Below the pieces are notes generated by a model. It searched no databases, had not been told where the DNA came from, and saw only the letters and a list, made by a program, of their open reading frames with translations. The position numbers and the translations under genes were made by a program. DNA of 7,157 nt, taken from Thermoleophilaceae bacterium (GTDB lineage: Bacteria; Actinomycetota; Thermoleophilia; Solirubrobacterales; Thermoleophilaceae). The stretch spans positions 1-7,157 of the forward strand of contig JACCSF010000243.1 in the NCBI GenBank assembly GCA_013813135.1, written 5' to 3'. Positions 1-6,037 of this stretch are shown here, piece after piece; the first letter of the stretch is position 1, and each line of letters starts with the position of its first letter.

Positions 1-148
1 CGCGCAGGCCGCGGTCGAGCAGCTCGGGGGCGTCGCGGGCCAGGTAGCGGCCCGACCCAGGCTCGACGACCTGGTAGCCCGCGATCCAGACCTCGCCGCC
101 GTCGTCGGGGTACCAGTAGCGCTCGTCGTACTCGACATCGACCTGCAC
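1..148 (-). CDS. Unknown protein, N-terminal part, runs off left edge
   Basis: Reading the minus strand from a GTG at 148 gives an uninterrupted frame of about 49 codons to the window edge, beginning VQVDVEYDERYWYPDDGG and continuing with VWIAGYQVVEPGSGRYLA. The aromatic and acidic composition, the third-position GC bias and the lack of stops look like real coding sequence. I do not recognise a family. No strong Shine-Dalgarno precedes the GTG; instead a TAGGCT hexamer lies exactly 7 nt upstream (156-161), which fits a leaderless start. The frame stays open a little further upstream, so the start is inferred from that promoter-like spacing and from the divergent DUF488 gene beginning at 173. 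The C-terminus is outside the window, so neither length nor function can be judged. Confidence 0.6.
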   Translation of the reverse strand, partial: MQVDVEYDERYWYPDDGGEVWIAGYQVVEPGSGRYLARDAPELLDRGLR

Positions 149-172
149 CGGACAGAGCCTAGGATCCCCGGC
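149..172. promoter_or_regulatory. Putative bidirectional promoter with two leaderless GTG starts
   Basis: The 24-bp gap between two divergent GTG codons contains AGCCTAGGAT (156-165). On the plus strand TAGGAT (160-165) fits the TANNNT -10 pattern and is followed by 7 nt and then GTG at 173. On the minus strand TAGGCT (161 down to 156) fits the same pattern and is followed by 7 nt and then GTG at 148. The two boxes share the central TA at 160-161, and the whole arrangement is exactly symmetric about that step. A -10 box about 7 nt before the start codon is the known signature of leaderless mRNAs in actinobacteria. A weak -35-like TCGACC lies at 138-143 for the plus direction; none is clear for the minus. 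Alternative: the AGGA at 161-164 is simply a weak ribosome binding site for the plus gene. Confidence 0.5.
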
Positions 173-661
173 GTGCGGAGTGTGGCGACCATCGGCGTTT
201 ACGGGTTCACCGCGAACGCCTTCCTCGATCGCCTGCGGGCGGCGGGCGTGGGCGTGCTGGCGGACGTGCGCCAGCGCCGCGGGGTGCGCGGCAGCGAGTA
301 CGCGTGGGCGAACTCGGTCCGCCTGCAGGCCGCGCTGGCCGAGGCCGGAATCGAGTACCGCCACCACAAGGAGCTGGCGCCCACGACCGAGCTGCGCCGG
401 CTCCAGTACCGCGAGGACGACCGTCGGGGCGTGGGCAAGCGCTCGCGCACGCAGCTGGCGCCCGAGTACCGCGATCGCTACATCGCCGAGATCCTCGATC
501 CGGCGAACCTCGATCCGTTCGTGGCCGCCCTACCCGCCGACCGGACGGCAGCGCTGCTGTGCGTGGAGCGCGACCCGGAGGCCTGCCACCGCTCGCTTAT
601 CGCCGAGCGGCTGGCGAGCGAGTATGGGGTGACGGTGACCCACCTGCGTCCCCGCGGGTAG
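173..661 (+). CDS. DUF488 family protein
   Basis: A complete 162-residue protein of the DUF488 family, a small cytoplasmic alpha/beta fold whose biochemical role is not established. Family hallmarks are visible: an N-terminal beta strand with TIGVYGF (residues 6-12), the ADVR segment (30-33) in the typical L(A/V)DVR position, and the C-terminal CVERDPEACHR (130-140) with the two cysteines and the CHR motif that define the family. Length is normal for the family. GTG at 173 is preferred over the in-frame GTG at 182 because a TANNNT box sits 7 nt before it; the N-terminus also begins close to the first conserved strand, as in homologues. The gene is divergent from the unknown gene at 1-148 and convergent with a monooxygenase remnant, so it is probably monocistronic. 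Confidence 0.88.
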   Translation: MRSVATIGVYGFTANAFLDRLRAAGVGVLADVRQRRGVRGSEYAWANSVRLQAALAEAGIEYRHHKELAPTTELRRLQYREDDRRGVGKRSRTQLAPEYRDRYIAEILDPANLDPFVAALPADRTAALLCVERDPEACHRSLIAERLASEYGVTVTHLRPRG

Positions 662-1319
662 TGACCCGACCTGGGTTACGACCCGTCTGGATCGAGCGCG
701 AGCTCGCGAGCGACCGAGACCCCGCGCGTGCGATCGATTCGGCGACGTGGGTCGCCTCGCGCGCTATCAGTCCCAGGTGCGCCGGTCGCGGCAGGTAGCC
801 GATGAAGCGCAGCCCCGGGGCCGCCTCGTCGCCGTTGGGCGGCATCGGCACACCGCGCTCGTCGAGCACGTCGAGATGCCCGACCACCGGCTCGAGTGCG
901 CAGCGGTAGCCGGTCGCCGCGATCACGGCCTCCGGCTCGATGCGGGAGCCGTCGGCGAGCGCCACGCCGCCGTCGTCGAGCGACTCGACGCTGCCGACGA
1001 TCTCGATGCGCCGGTCCTTGATCGCCCCGATGACCTCCTTGTCGACGATCGCGGGCGCCACGCCCAGCCGCATCAGCCGGCTGAAAACGCCCTCCTCGGG
1101 TGCGGGGAGGCCGTACTCGGTCAGGTCGCCGACCTCGAGGCGCCGGAGCAGCGGCATGACGCGGTCCGCCCGGCGCGGCCCGAGCTTGAGCAGGATCCTC
1201 GCGAACAGCGGGCCGAGCGGGGCTCGTATGAGGATGTTCGGAGGCGTGCGCACCGCCAACCGCACGCGCCCGGCGCCGCCCTCGATCAGGTCGTAGGCGA
1301 TCTCCATGCCCGAGCACCC
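597..1319 (-). pseudogene. C-terminal fragment of YUCCA/CzcO-like flavin monooxygenase
   Basis: The minus-strand frame resembles the C-terminal half of single-component flavin-dependent monooxygenases of the YUCCA/CzcO type, which oxidise small organic substrates with FAD, NADPH and oxygen. Visible are GCSGMEIAYDL (the second half of the NADPH-binding GxGxSGxE motif), the following VRTPPNIL stretch, the ATGYR motif and a C-terminal LRFIGYLPRP segment. Similarity begins abruptly at the G encoded by 1317-1319. The preceding codon gives Pro where an Ala (GAG) is expected, and further upstream the frame is only antisense to the neighbouring ParB-like stub. The N-terminal FAD-binding GxGxxG domain, roughly 170 residues, is absent, so the product cannot be a working enzyme. 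Recognisable homology ends near 726; the last 42 codons overlap the DUF488 gene antisense and may be read-through after loss of the original stop. Confidence 0.78.
655..684. terminator. Tandem GGGT/ACCC hairpins between convergent genes
   Basis: Two short inverted repeats follow one another at the end of the DUF488 gene: CGGGT-agtg-ACCCG (655-668, 5-bp stem) and GGGT-tacg-ACCC (673-684, 4-bp stem). They lie at the convergence of the DUF488 gene and the monooxygenase remnant, where a bidirectional terminator would be expected. There is no U-tract on either strand, and the stems are short, so this is a weak call in a GC-rich genome. Confidence 0.25.
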
Positions 1320-1328
1320 CGGCTCGCG
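1320..1328. other. Probable deletion junction joining two truncated divergent genes
   Basis: Monooxygenase similarity (minus) stops at 1319 in the middle of the NADPH-binding motif, and ParB-like similarity (plus) starts at about 1328 with VFDRRFRP, an internal motif of that family. The intact genes would be divergent, with both N-terminal halves and a shared promoter region lying between these two points. All of that is missing. A single deletion explains both truncations; a misassembly would look the same. Confidence 0.6.
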
Positions 1329-1540
1329 TGTTCGACCGCCGCTTCCGGCCGCCGGAGTCGAGCCGCCACCGTTGGGAGCGCCTCTGGACCGCGAATCGCC
1401 GCGGCGCACCGCTGCCGCCGATCTCGGTGTTCCGGCTGGGCGACGAGCACTTCGTCGACGACGGGCATCACCGCGTCTCGGTGGCGAACGCCCTTGGCAT
1501 GGTGGCGATCGACGCCGAGGTGACGGAGCTGGCTACTTGA
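1328..1540 (+). pseudogene. C-terminal fragment of ParB-like (ParB/Srx-fold) protein
   Basis: The frame encodes 70 residues beginning VFDRRFRP and containing LPPISVFRLGDEHFVDDGHH, then RVSVANALG (residues 45-57 hold DGHHRVSVANALG). This matches the C-terminal part of a common actinobacterial family of ParB N-domain-like proteins with a DGHHRVSVA core motif, which are normally considerably longer and have an N-terminal region before an internal FDRxFRP. The function of the family is not established. The GTG at 1328 codes for the V of that internal motif and has no ribosome binding site in front, so it is probably not a genuine start. The stop (1538-1540) overlaps the convergent pilC stop by 8 bp. 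Alternatively it could be a short expressed protein, but the abrupt loss of the N-terminus next to another truncated gene argues for a remnant. Confidence 0.72.
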
Positions 1541-2747
1541 TCGAGTCGTAGACCTTGAACATCGGCAGGTACATCGAGATCACGATGAACCCGACGATGC
1601 CGCCGACGACAACGATCATCACGGGCTCGAGGATCGAGGTGAGCGCCTTGACGGCGGCGTCGACCTGCTCCTCGTAGAAGTCGGCGACCTTGCTCATCAT
1701 CCCCTCGAGGGCTCCGGTCTCCTCGCCCACGCCGATCATCTGCGTGACCATGACCGGGAAGGCCTCGGGCACCTGGGTCATCGGCTGGGTCAGCGAGCCG
1801 CCCTTCTTGACCGACTCGCGCACGTCCTCCATTGCCATCTCGATGACCTTGTTGCCGGACGTCTTGCCCGTGATTTCGATCGCCTCCAGCATCGGGACGC
1901 CGGCCGCGATCAGCCCGGAGAAGGTGCGCGAGAATCGCGCCAGCGCCACCTTCTGGACGATGCCGCCGATCTTCATCGGCGCCTTCAGCTTCAGCCTGTC
2001 CCACTGGATGCGCCCGCGTGGGCTGCCCTTCCAGTACCGGAACAGCCACACCACGGCGAAGATCGCCGCGAACATGACGTACCAGCGCTGCGTGAACATG
2101 TGCGACAGCCACACCGTGAACTTGGTGATGGCGGGCAGCTCGCCGCCGAAGTCCTTGAAGATCTTCTCGAACACCGGCACGAGGAACGTCACCAGCGCGA
2201 ACAGCACAACGAAGGCGAAGCCGCCGATCAGGGACGGGTAGATCATCGCGGCCTTGATCTGGCGGCGCAGGGCCGCGTCCTTCTCCAGCTGCTCGGCCAC
2301 GCGCACGAGCGTGTGGTCCAAGATGCCGCCCGTCTCGCCGGCCTGCACCATCGCCACGTAGAGCTCGTTGAAGGCCTCGGGGTGGCGCTCCAGCGCGTCG
2401 GACAGGGAGACGCCCGCCTCCACGTCCTTGCGCACCTCGATCCAGACCTCGCGCAGCTTCTCCGACTCGGTCTGCTCCTCGATCACATACAGCGCGCGCA
2501 GGAGCGACATGCCCGACTGGACCATCGTCGAGAGCTGGCGGGTGGCGATGACCAGGTCGTCGGCCTTGACCTTCCTGAAGCGCGCGAGCACGTCGGCCGC
2601 GTTGGCCGGCGTGTGCTCCTCGATGTCGACGACGATCAGTCCGCGCGAGCGCAGCTGCGACACGACGGACTGCTTGTCGGATGCCTCGATCTCGCCCTTG
2701 CTGGGCGCGCCGCCGAGGTCGAGTGCCTTGAACGCGTAGGTGGCCAT
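1533..2747 (-). CDS. pilC: Type IV pilus inner-membrane platform protein PilC (GspF family)
   Basis: A complete 404-residue protein of the T2SSF/PilC family, the polytopic membrane platform on which the pilus ATPases act to add or remove pilin subunits. The N-terminal cytoplasmic segment starts MATYAFKALD. Two T2SSF repeats follow, at roughly 65-190 and 270-395, each carrying the Gly-Glu-(Glu)-Thr-Gly signature: AGETGG (136-141) and GEETGA (341-346). Hydrophobic segments at about 172-192, 223-238 and 375-396 match the usual three membrane helices, and the C-terminus ISMYLPMF is typical. Length is normal and no key part is missing. The ATG lies 4 nt after the pilT stop, with only a poorly spaced AGGA in front, so translation is probably coupled to pilT. 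It is the last gene of the minus-strand cluster and overlaps the ParB-like stub tail to tail. Confidence 0.95.
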   Translation of the reverse strand: MATYAFKALDLGGAPSKGEIEASDKQSVVSQLRSRGLIVVDIEEHTPANAADVLARFRKVKADDLVIATRQLSTMVQSGMSLLRALYVIEEQTESEKLREVWIEVRKDVEAGVSLSDALERHPEAFNELYVAMVQAGETGGILDHTLVRVAEQLEKDAALRRQIKAAMIYPSLIGGFAFVVLFALVTFLVPVFEKIFKDFGGELPAITKFTVWLSHMFTQRWYVMFAAIFAVVWLFRYWKGSPRGRIQWDRLKLKAPMKIGGIVQKVALARFSRTFSGLIAAGVPMLEAIEITGKTSGNKVIEMAMEDVRESVKKGGSLTQPMTQVPEAFPVMVTQMIGVGEETGALEGMMSKVADFYEEQVDAAVKALTSILEPVMIVVVGGIVGFIVISMYLPMFKVYDSIK

Positions 2748-2751
2748 GATC

Positions 2752-3825
2752 CTAGGCCACCCGGACCGTGCCCATCAGGCGACGCAGCTCCTCGGGCGTG
2801 CTGGAGCGCGCCTCCGCGAGCTCGCGCGTGATCTTCTGCTCGCGCACGAGCTGGGCCAGGGCCGAGTCCATCGTCTGCATCCCGAACTGGCTGCCGGTCT
2901 GGAGCGTTGAGTAGATCTGGTGCGTCTTGCCCTCGCGGATCAGGTTGCGCACGGCGGGGGTGGGCACGAGCACCTCCACGGCCACGGTGCGGCCCTCGCC
3001 GTCCGCCTTGGGCAGCAGCTGCTGGGTCACGATGCCCTGAAGTGACACCGACAGCTGCACGCGCACCTGCTGCTGCTGGTCGGGCGGGAACACGTCCACG
3101 ATGCGGTCCACGGTCTGGGCCGTGTCCTGGGTGTGGAGCGTCGCGAAGACCAGGTGGCCGGTCTCGGCCGCGGTCAGGGCGGTCGAGATCGTCTCCAGGT
3201 CGCGCATCTCGCCGACCAGGATCACGTCGGGGTCCTGGCGCAGCGCCGCCTTGAGGCCGAGCGCGAAGGTCTGCGCGTCGGCGCCCAGCTCGCGCTGGTT
3301 GACGATGCACTTCTTGTGCTTGTGCAGGAACTCGATCGGGTCCTCGATCGTGAGGATGTGCTCCTGGCGCTCCTCGTTGATCATGTCGAGCATCGCCGCG
3401 AGCGTCGTCGACTTGCCGGAGCCGGTCGGGCCGGTCACGAGGACGAAGCCGCGCGGCTTCTTCGCGAACTCCTGCAGCACCGGCGGCAGGGCGAGATCGC
3501 GCAGCCTCGGCATCTCGCTGGGGATCAGGCGGAACGCCGCCGACAGCGAAGCTCGCTGGAAGTAGGCGTTCACGCGGAACCGTGCCTTGCCGGGGATCGA
3601 GTAAGCGAAGTCGATCTGCCAGTCGGTCTCCAGCCGCTGCCGCTGATCGTTGGTGAGGATCGAGTAGATGACCTCACGCGTCATCTGCGGCGTCAGGATC
3701 GGATAGTCCAGCGCGTGCAACTTCCCGTGCTGGCGGATCATCGGTTGTGACCCTGCGGTCAGGTGGAGGTCGGAGGCATGGCGCTCCATCACCTGCATCA
3801 GGACGTCTGCGAAGTCGAACTCCAT
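2752..3825 (-). CDS. pilT: Type IV pilus retraction ATPase PilT
   Basis: A hexameric cytoplasmic ATPase that powers pilus retraction, used in twitching motility and DNA uptake. Counting from the ATG at 3825 (357 residues), the Walker A GPTGSGKST lies at 132-140, the Asp box TIEDPIEF near 159-166, Walker B VILVGEMRD near 201-209, and the His box with TGHLVFATLHT near 222-232. AVRNLIREGKTHQI (from about 291) corresponds to the AIRNLIRE motif characteristic of PilT and needed for retraction, which separates it from PilB and GspE. Length is typical. A GTG at 3831 would add two codons, but it forms part of the AAGGAG Shine-Dalgarno, which sits 5 nt before the ATG, so 3825 is the better start. It lies 29 nt after the pilB remnant and 4 nt before pilC. 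Confidence 0.95.
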   Translation of the reverse strand: MEFDFADVLMQVMERHASDLHLTAGSQPMIRQHGKLHALDYPILTPQMTREVIYSILTNDQRQRLETDWQIDFAYSIPGKARFRVNAYFQRASLSAAFRLIPSEMPRLRDLALPPVLQEFAKKPRGFVLVTGPTGSGKSTTLAAMLDMINEERQEHILTIEDPIEFLHKHKKCIVNQRELGADAQTFALGLKAALRQDPDVILVGEMRDLETISTALTAAETGHLVFATLHTQDTAQTVDRIVDVFPPDQQQQVRVQLSVSLQGIVTQQLLPKADGEGRTVAVEVLVPTPAVRNLIREGKTHQIYSTLQTGSQFGMQTMDSALAQLVREQKITRELAEARSSTPEELRRLMGTVRVA

Positions 3826-3830
3826 CGTCA

Positions 3831-3836
3831 CTCCTT
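3831..3836 (-). promoter_or_regulatory. Strong Shine-Dalgarno AAGGAG of pilT
   Basis: AAGGAG on the minus strand (3836 down to 3831) is separated by 5 nt from the ATG at 3825. It is the best ribosome binding site in the window and decides the pilT start against the overlapping GTG at 3831. It also lets pilT be translated independently of whatever happened to the upstream pilB. Confidence 0.8.
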
Positions 3837-3854
3837 ATCGGCCGGAAGAGGCGA

Positions 3855-3953
3855 TCACGCGACCCTCGCAACCTCGGCGATGGACGTGATGCCCTTCTTG
3901 ACCTCCTCGAACCCGTCTGCACGCAGCGCCGGCCCGCCTGGCTCCTCGCTCAT
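3855..3953 (-). pseudogene. pilB: Remnant of PilB/GspE extension ATPase (C-terminal tail)
   Basis: A 32-codon minus-strand ORF starts at ATG 3953, which overlaps the upstream TGA as ATGA, and stops at TGA 3855-3857. Its last 24 or so residues, ALRADGFEEVKKGITSIAEV plus ARVA, match the pattern ending nearly every PilB/GspE ATPase: L-R-x-D-G-(six or so residues)-G-x-T-(S/T)-(I/L)-x-E-V-x-R-V. Everything else is absent: N-terminal domain, Walker A, Asp and His boxes, Walker B and the zinc-binding cysteines, some 500 residues. The first codons (MSEEPGGP) could be the original pilB N-terminus, which would make this an in-frame internal deletion leaving both ends. Position immediately before pilT is where pilB normally sits in a pilB-pilT-pilC cluster. 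The homology is short, so a chance match or a genuine small protein is possible, but context supports a remnant. Confidence 0.68.
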
Positions 3954-5206
3954 CGCGCGTCCGAGACCGCTTGCGTGAGAGTGTCCGCGTCGACGTAGCC
4001 CTCGATCAGCTGGGCCCTGCCCGAGCGATCGATGATCACTAGCGAGGGTGTCTGGGAGACGCCCAGGTCCTCCACCAGCTTGCCGTAGCGCTCGACCGCG
4101 TCGACGTGGTCGGTCAGCACGAGCGCCTTGGTGCGGCGGTCCACGTTGCGCATGACCGAGGCCATGGCGCGGTCGTCGAGGCCGCGGGGATTGCGGAACA
4201 GGATCACGACCTTCTTGTGGTCACGCACCGCCCGAGCCGCCCTTCCCGGGTTGGGGCTCGTCAGGACCGCCAGCGAGACGTTCTGCTCGCCGGTGACGCC
4301 GTTGATGCCGCCCACGAGACCCGTCGCAATCTGCCCCAGCCCGCCGCTGGGCGCGCCGGCGCGCACGTGCGTGGGCGCCTCGATCTGCTGAGGCTCGTTC
4401 ACGTCGCTGAGGCGCACGTCGAAGCTCAGCCGCCCGCCGCCCGCGAGGACGAGATCGGCGGACAGCCGGCGCAGGATGTGATCGTCCGAGCCGACCCAGA
4501 CGTCGAGGTCGGCCCGCTTGACGCCAAGACGAGCCGTCACCTGATCCGGCAGCTCGGCGCTGTTTTGCCGCGCGGCCTGTGCGAGGTCGTTGACCACTGC
4601 CTTCGGATCGACGCGAGCGGAGACGTGCTCGGCCTCGACGCCCGCGATCGTGTCGGTGCCCTCTGACTTGACGTCGCGCACCCAGTTCGCCGGGTGCAGG
4701 TCGAAAGGAAGCGTCTGCCCGGCGGCTCCGCCGCCGGCGACGCTCGCCACCAGCGGGTTCCAGACCACCGCCGGCACGCGCCAGCCGGTGTCGCCGCGGA
4801 CGAAGTAGGCCTTGTCGCCGAGCGAGACGAGGCCGCCGGAGACCGCCTGCCTGCCTGTCGAGACGCGCACGTTGACGTCGAATTCGGGGATCCCCTTGGA
4901 GGCGCCGGTCTGGAAGGCACCCGACACGTTGAACTTCGCCGCCGCCGGCGCGGACGGGCCGCGGAATGCGAGCTTGGCCGCGAAGCGGGCGCTGTCGAGC
5001 TCGCCGAGGTCGAAGGCGGACTTGAGGGTCTGCTCGGGCCCGGCCGCCGCGGCGGACTGATCGGGCGCCGGGGCCGGCTGCGTCTGCAGTGCCGCCGGAG
5101 CCGCGTCGCCATCCGAGGCCGTCCGCGCGTTCTGCACGGCAAGGACCGTGGCGCCGAGCAAGAAGACTCCGAGCACGGCGAGCAGGAAGGGGCGGGAGAT
5201 CGCCAT
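3950..5206 (-). CDS. Membrane-anchored LppX/LolA-like protein with cysteine-free thioredoxin-fold domain
   Basis: A 418-residue protein. Residues about 5-25 form one hydrophobic segment (FLLAVLGVFLLGATVLAV) that acts as signal anchor or signal peptide; there is no lipobox cysteine. A Pro/Ala-rich linker follows to about 55. Residues about 60-290 resemble the LppX/LprAFG and LolA-like lipid-binding fold, with GTDTIAGVEAEHVSARVD and DLDVWVGSDDHILRRL in the expected order. The final 90 residues (about 330-418) look like a thioredoxin fold: KKVVILF strand, then NPRGLDD where CxxC would be, and SQTPSLVIID containing the cis-proline (about 387). No cysteine occurs anywhere, so it cannot do thiol-disulfide exchange. 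It probably acts outside the membrane; its substrate is unknown. It lies 51 nt after aroE, and its TGA overlaps the ATG of the pilB remnant, suggesting a link to the pilus genes. No clear Shine-Dalgarno precedes the ATG. Confidence 0.78.
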   Translation of the reverse strand: MAISRPFLLAVLGVFLLGATVLAVQNARTASDGDAAPAALQTQPAPAPDQSAAAAGPEQTLKSAFDLGELDSARFAAKLAFRGPSAPAAAKFNVSGAFQTGASKGIPEFDVNVRVSTGRQAVSGGLVSLGDKAYFVRGDTGWRVPAVVWNPLVASVAGGGAAGQTLPFDLHPANWVRDVKSEGTDTIAGVEAEHVSARVDPKAVVNDLAQAARQNSAELPDQVTARLGVKRADLDVWVGSDDHILRRLSADLVLAGGGRLSFDVRLSDVNEPQQIEAPTHVRAGAPSGGLGQIATGLVGGINGVTGEQNVSLAVLTSPNPGRAARAVRDHKKVVILFRNPRGLDDRAMASVMRNVDRRTKALVLTDHVDAVERYGKLVEDLGVSQTPSLVIIDRSGRAQLIEGYVDADTLTQAVSDAR

Positions 5207-5257
5207 TGCGACGGATATCGGCAGGCGTCCGGGCCGGGTTTAGCGCCGGTTGTGTTC

Positions 5258-6037
5258 TTAGAGCCGGCGGAGCGCCCGGCGCATCGCGTCGAGCGGCGCC
5301 GAGCGGCCCGTCCAGCGCTCGAAGCTGCGGGCGCCCTGGCGCAGCAGCATCTCGAGGCCGTCGACCACGCGGGCACCGCGTCGCTCGCCCCAGCGACAGA
5401 GCGCAGTGGGCTCGGCGCCGTACACCACGTCGGCTACCAGCTCGGGCTCGACTCGGTCCAGCCCGACCTTGGCCGGCAGGTCCTCCCCGTGCATGCCGAG
5501 GCTGGTCACGTTCACGAGCACGCTCGCGGGCTCGGGACTCGCTACGTGCCGCACGCCGAACTCGGCGGCCAGCTCCGCCGCGCGCTCTGGGGTGCGGTTC
5601 CACACCGCCACCTCGGCGCCGGCCTCACGCAGCGCCCACACCGCGGCGCGCCCCGTCCCGCCCGCTCCCAGCACGAGCGCGCGGACGCCCCGAAGATCCA
5701 CGCCGAGCGCGTCGACGAGGCCCCCCGCGTCCGTATTGTCGCCGAGGATGCGCCCGGCCTCGAAGCTCAGCGTGTTCACGGCGCCGATGGCGGCGGCGGC
5801 CTCGGTGAGCTCGCCGGCGAGATCGCGGGCGGCGACCTTGTGGGGAATGGTCACGTTGGCCCCCAGGTAGCCGGAGCCGGGCAGGGCCGACACGATCTCG
5901 TCGAAGCGGTCGGGTGCGACCGGCAGCCGCACGTAGCGCCAGTCGAGCCCGAGCTCGTCGAAGGCCGCGTTCATCATTGGCGGCGAGCGGCTGTGGCCGA
6001 CCGGGAAGCCGAGCACGCCCGCGAGCGCGCTCAACAC
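5258..6037 (-). CDS. aroE: Shikimate dehydrogenase AroE
   Basis: Catalyses NADPH-dependent reduction of 3-dehydroshikimate to shikimate in the cytoplasmic route to aromatic amino acids. Numbered from the GTG at 6037 (259 residues), the shikimate-binding GHSRSP is at 14-19, NVTIPHK at 61-67 with catalytic Lys67, GAVNTL at 85-90, and DNTDAGG at 100-106 with the paired Asp103. The nucleotide-binding GAGGTG is at 124-129, and NRT at 147-149 is the usual NADP-selective loop. VNVTSLGM, DVVYGAEPT and DGLEMLLRQGA complete the family pattern. The frame is open further upstream within mltG, but homology begins just after the GTG. That GTG overlaps the mltG end by 7 nt; a TTG at 6034 is a possible 4-nt-overlap alternative. 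Tight overlap implies co-translation with mltG. Confidence 0.94.
   Translation of the reverse strand: MLSALAGVLGFPVGHSRSPPMMNAAFDELGLDWRYVRLPVAPDRFDEIVSALPGSGYLGANVTIPHKVAARDLAGELTEAAAAIGAVNTLSFEAGRILGDNTDAGGLVDALGVDLRGVRALVLGAGGTGRAAVWALREAGAEVAVWNRTPERAAELAAEFGVRHVASPEPASVLVNVTSLGMHGEDLPAKVGLDRVEPELVADVVYGAEPTALCRWGERRGARVVDGLEMLLRQGARSFERWTGRSAPLDAMRRALRRL

Noticed and set aside
304..798. Long plus-strand frame overlapping the DUF488 gene
   Set aside because: Arg/Pro/Gly-rich composition with no recognisable motif; a frame shadow of DUF488, which has clear family motifs.
747..1523. Long plus-strand frame antisense to the monooxygenase remnant
   Set aside because: His/Arg/Ala-rich product without motifs, while the opposite strand encodes clear monooxygenase similarity; typical antisense frame in GC-rich DNA.
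2748..2757. The 9-mer CCTAGGATC of the 156-166 promoter region recurs (minus strand) just before the pilC start
   Set aside because: Here the TAGGAT lies only 1 nt from the ATG and overlaps the pilT stop, so it cannot place a leaderless transcript start; a chance recurrence of a short word.
3831..3831. GTG at 3831 as the pilT start
   Set aside because: It is part of the AAGGAG ribosome binding site that is ideally spaced for the ATG at 3825.
5207..5257. Short gap between aroE and the LppX-like gene as promoter or terminator
   Set aside because: Only scattered GGC/GCC complementarity and no TANNNT box at usable spacing or U-tract; nothing can be supported.
4221..5603. 460-codon minus-strand frame
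   Set aside because: Another frame of the LppX-like and aroE genes, dominated by Arg/Gly/Ala; the in-phase genes have clear domain structure.
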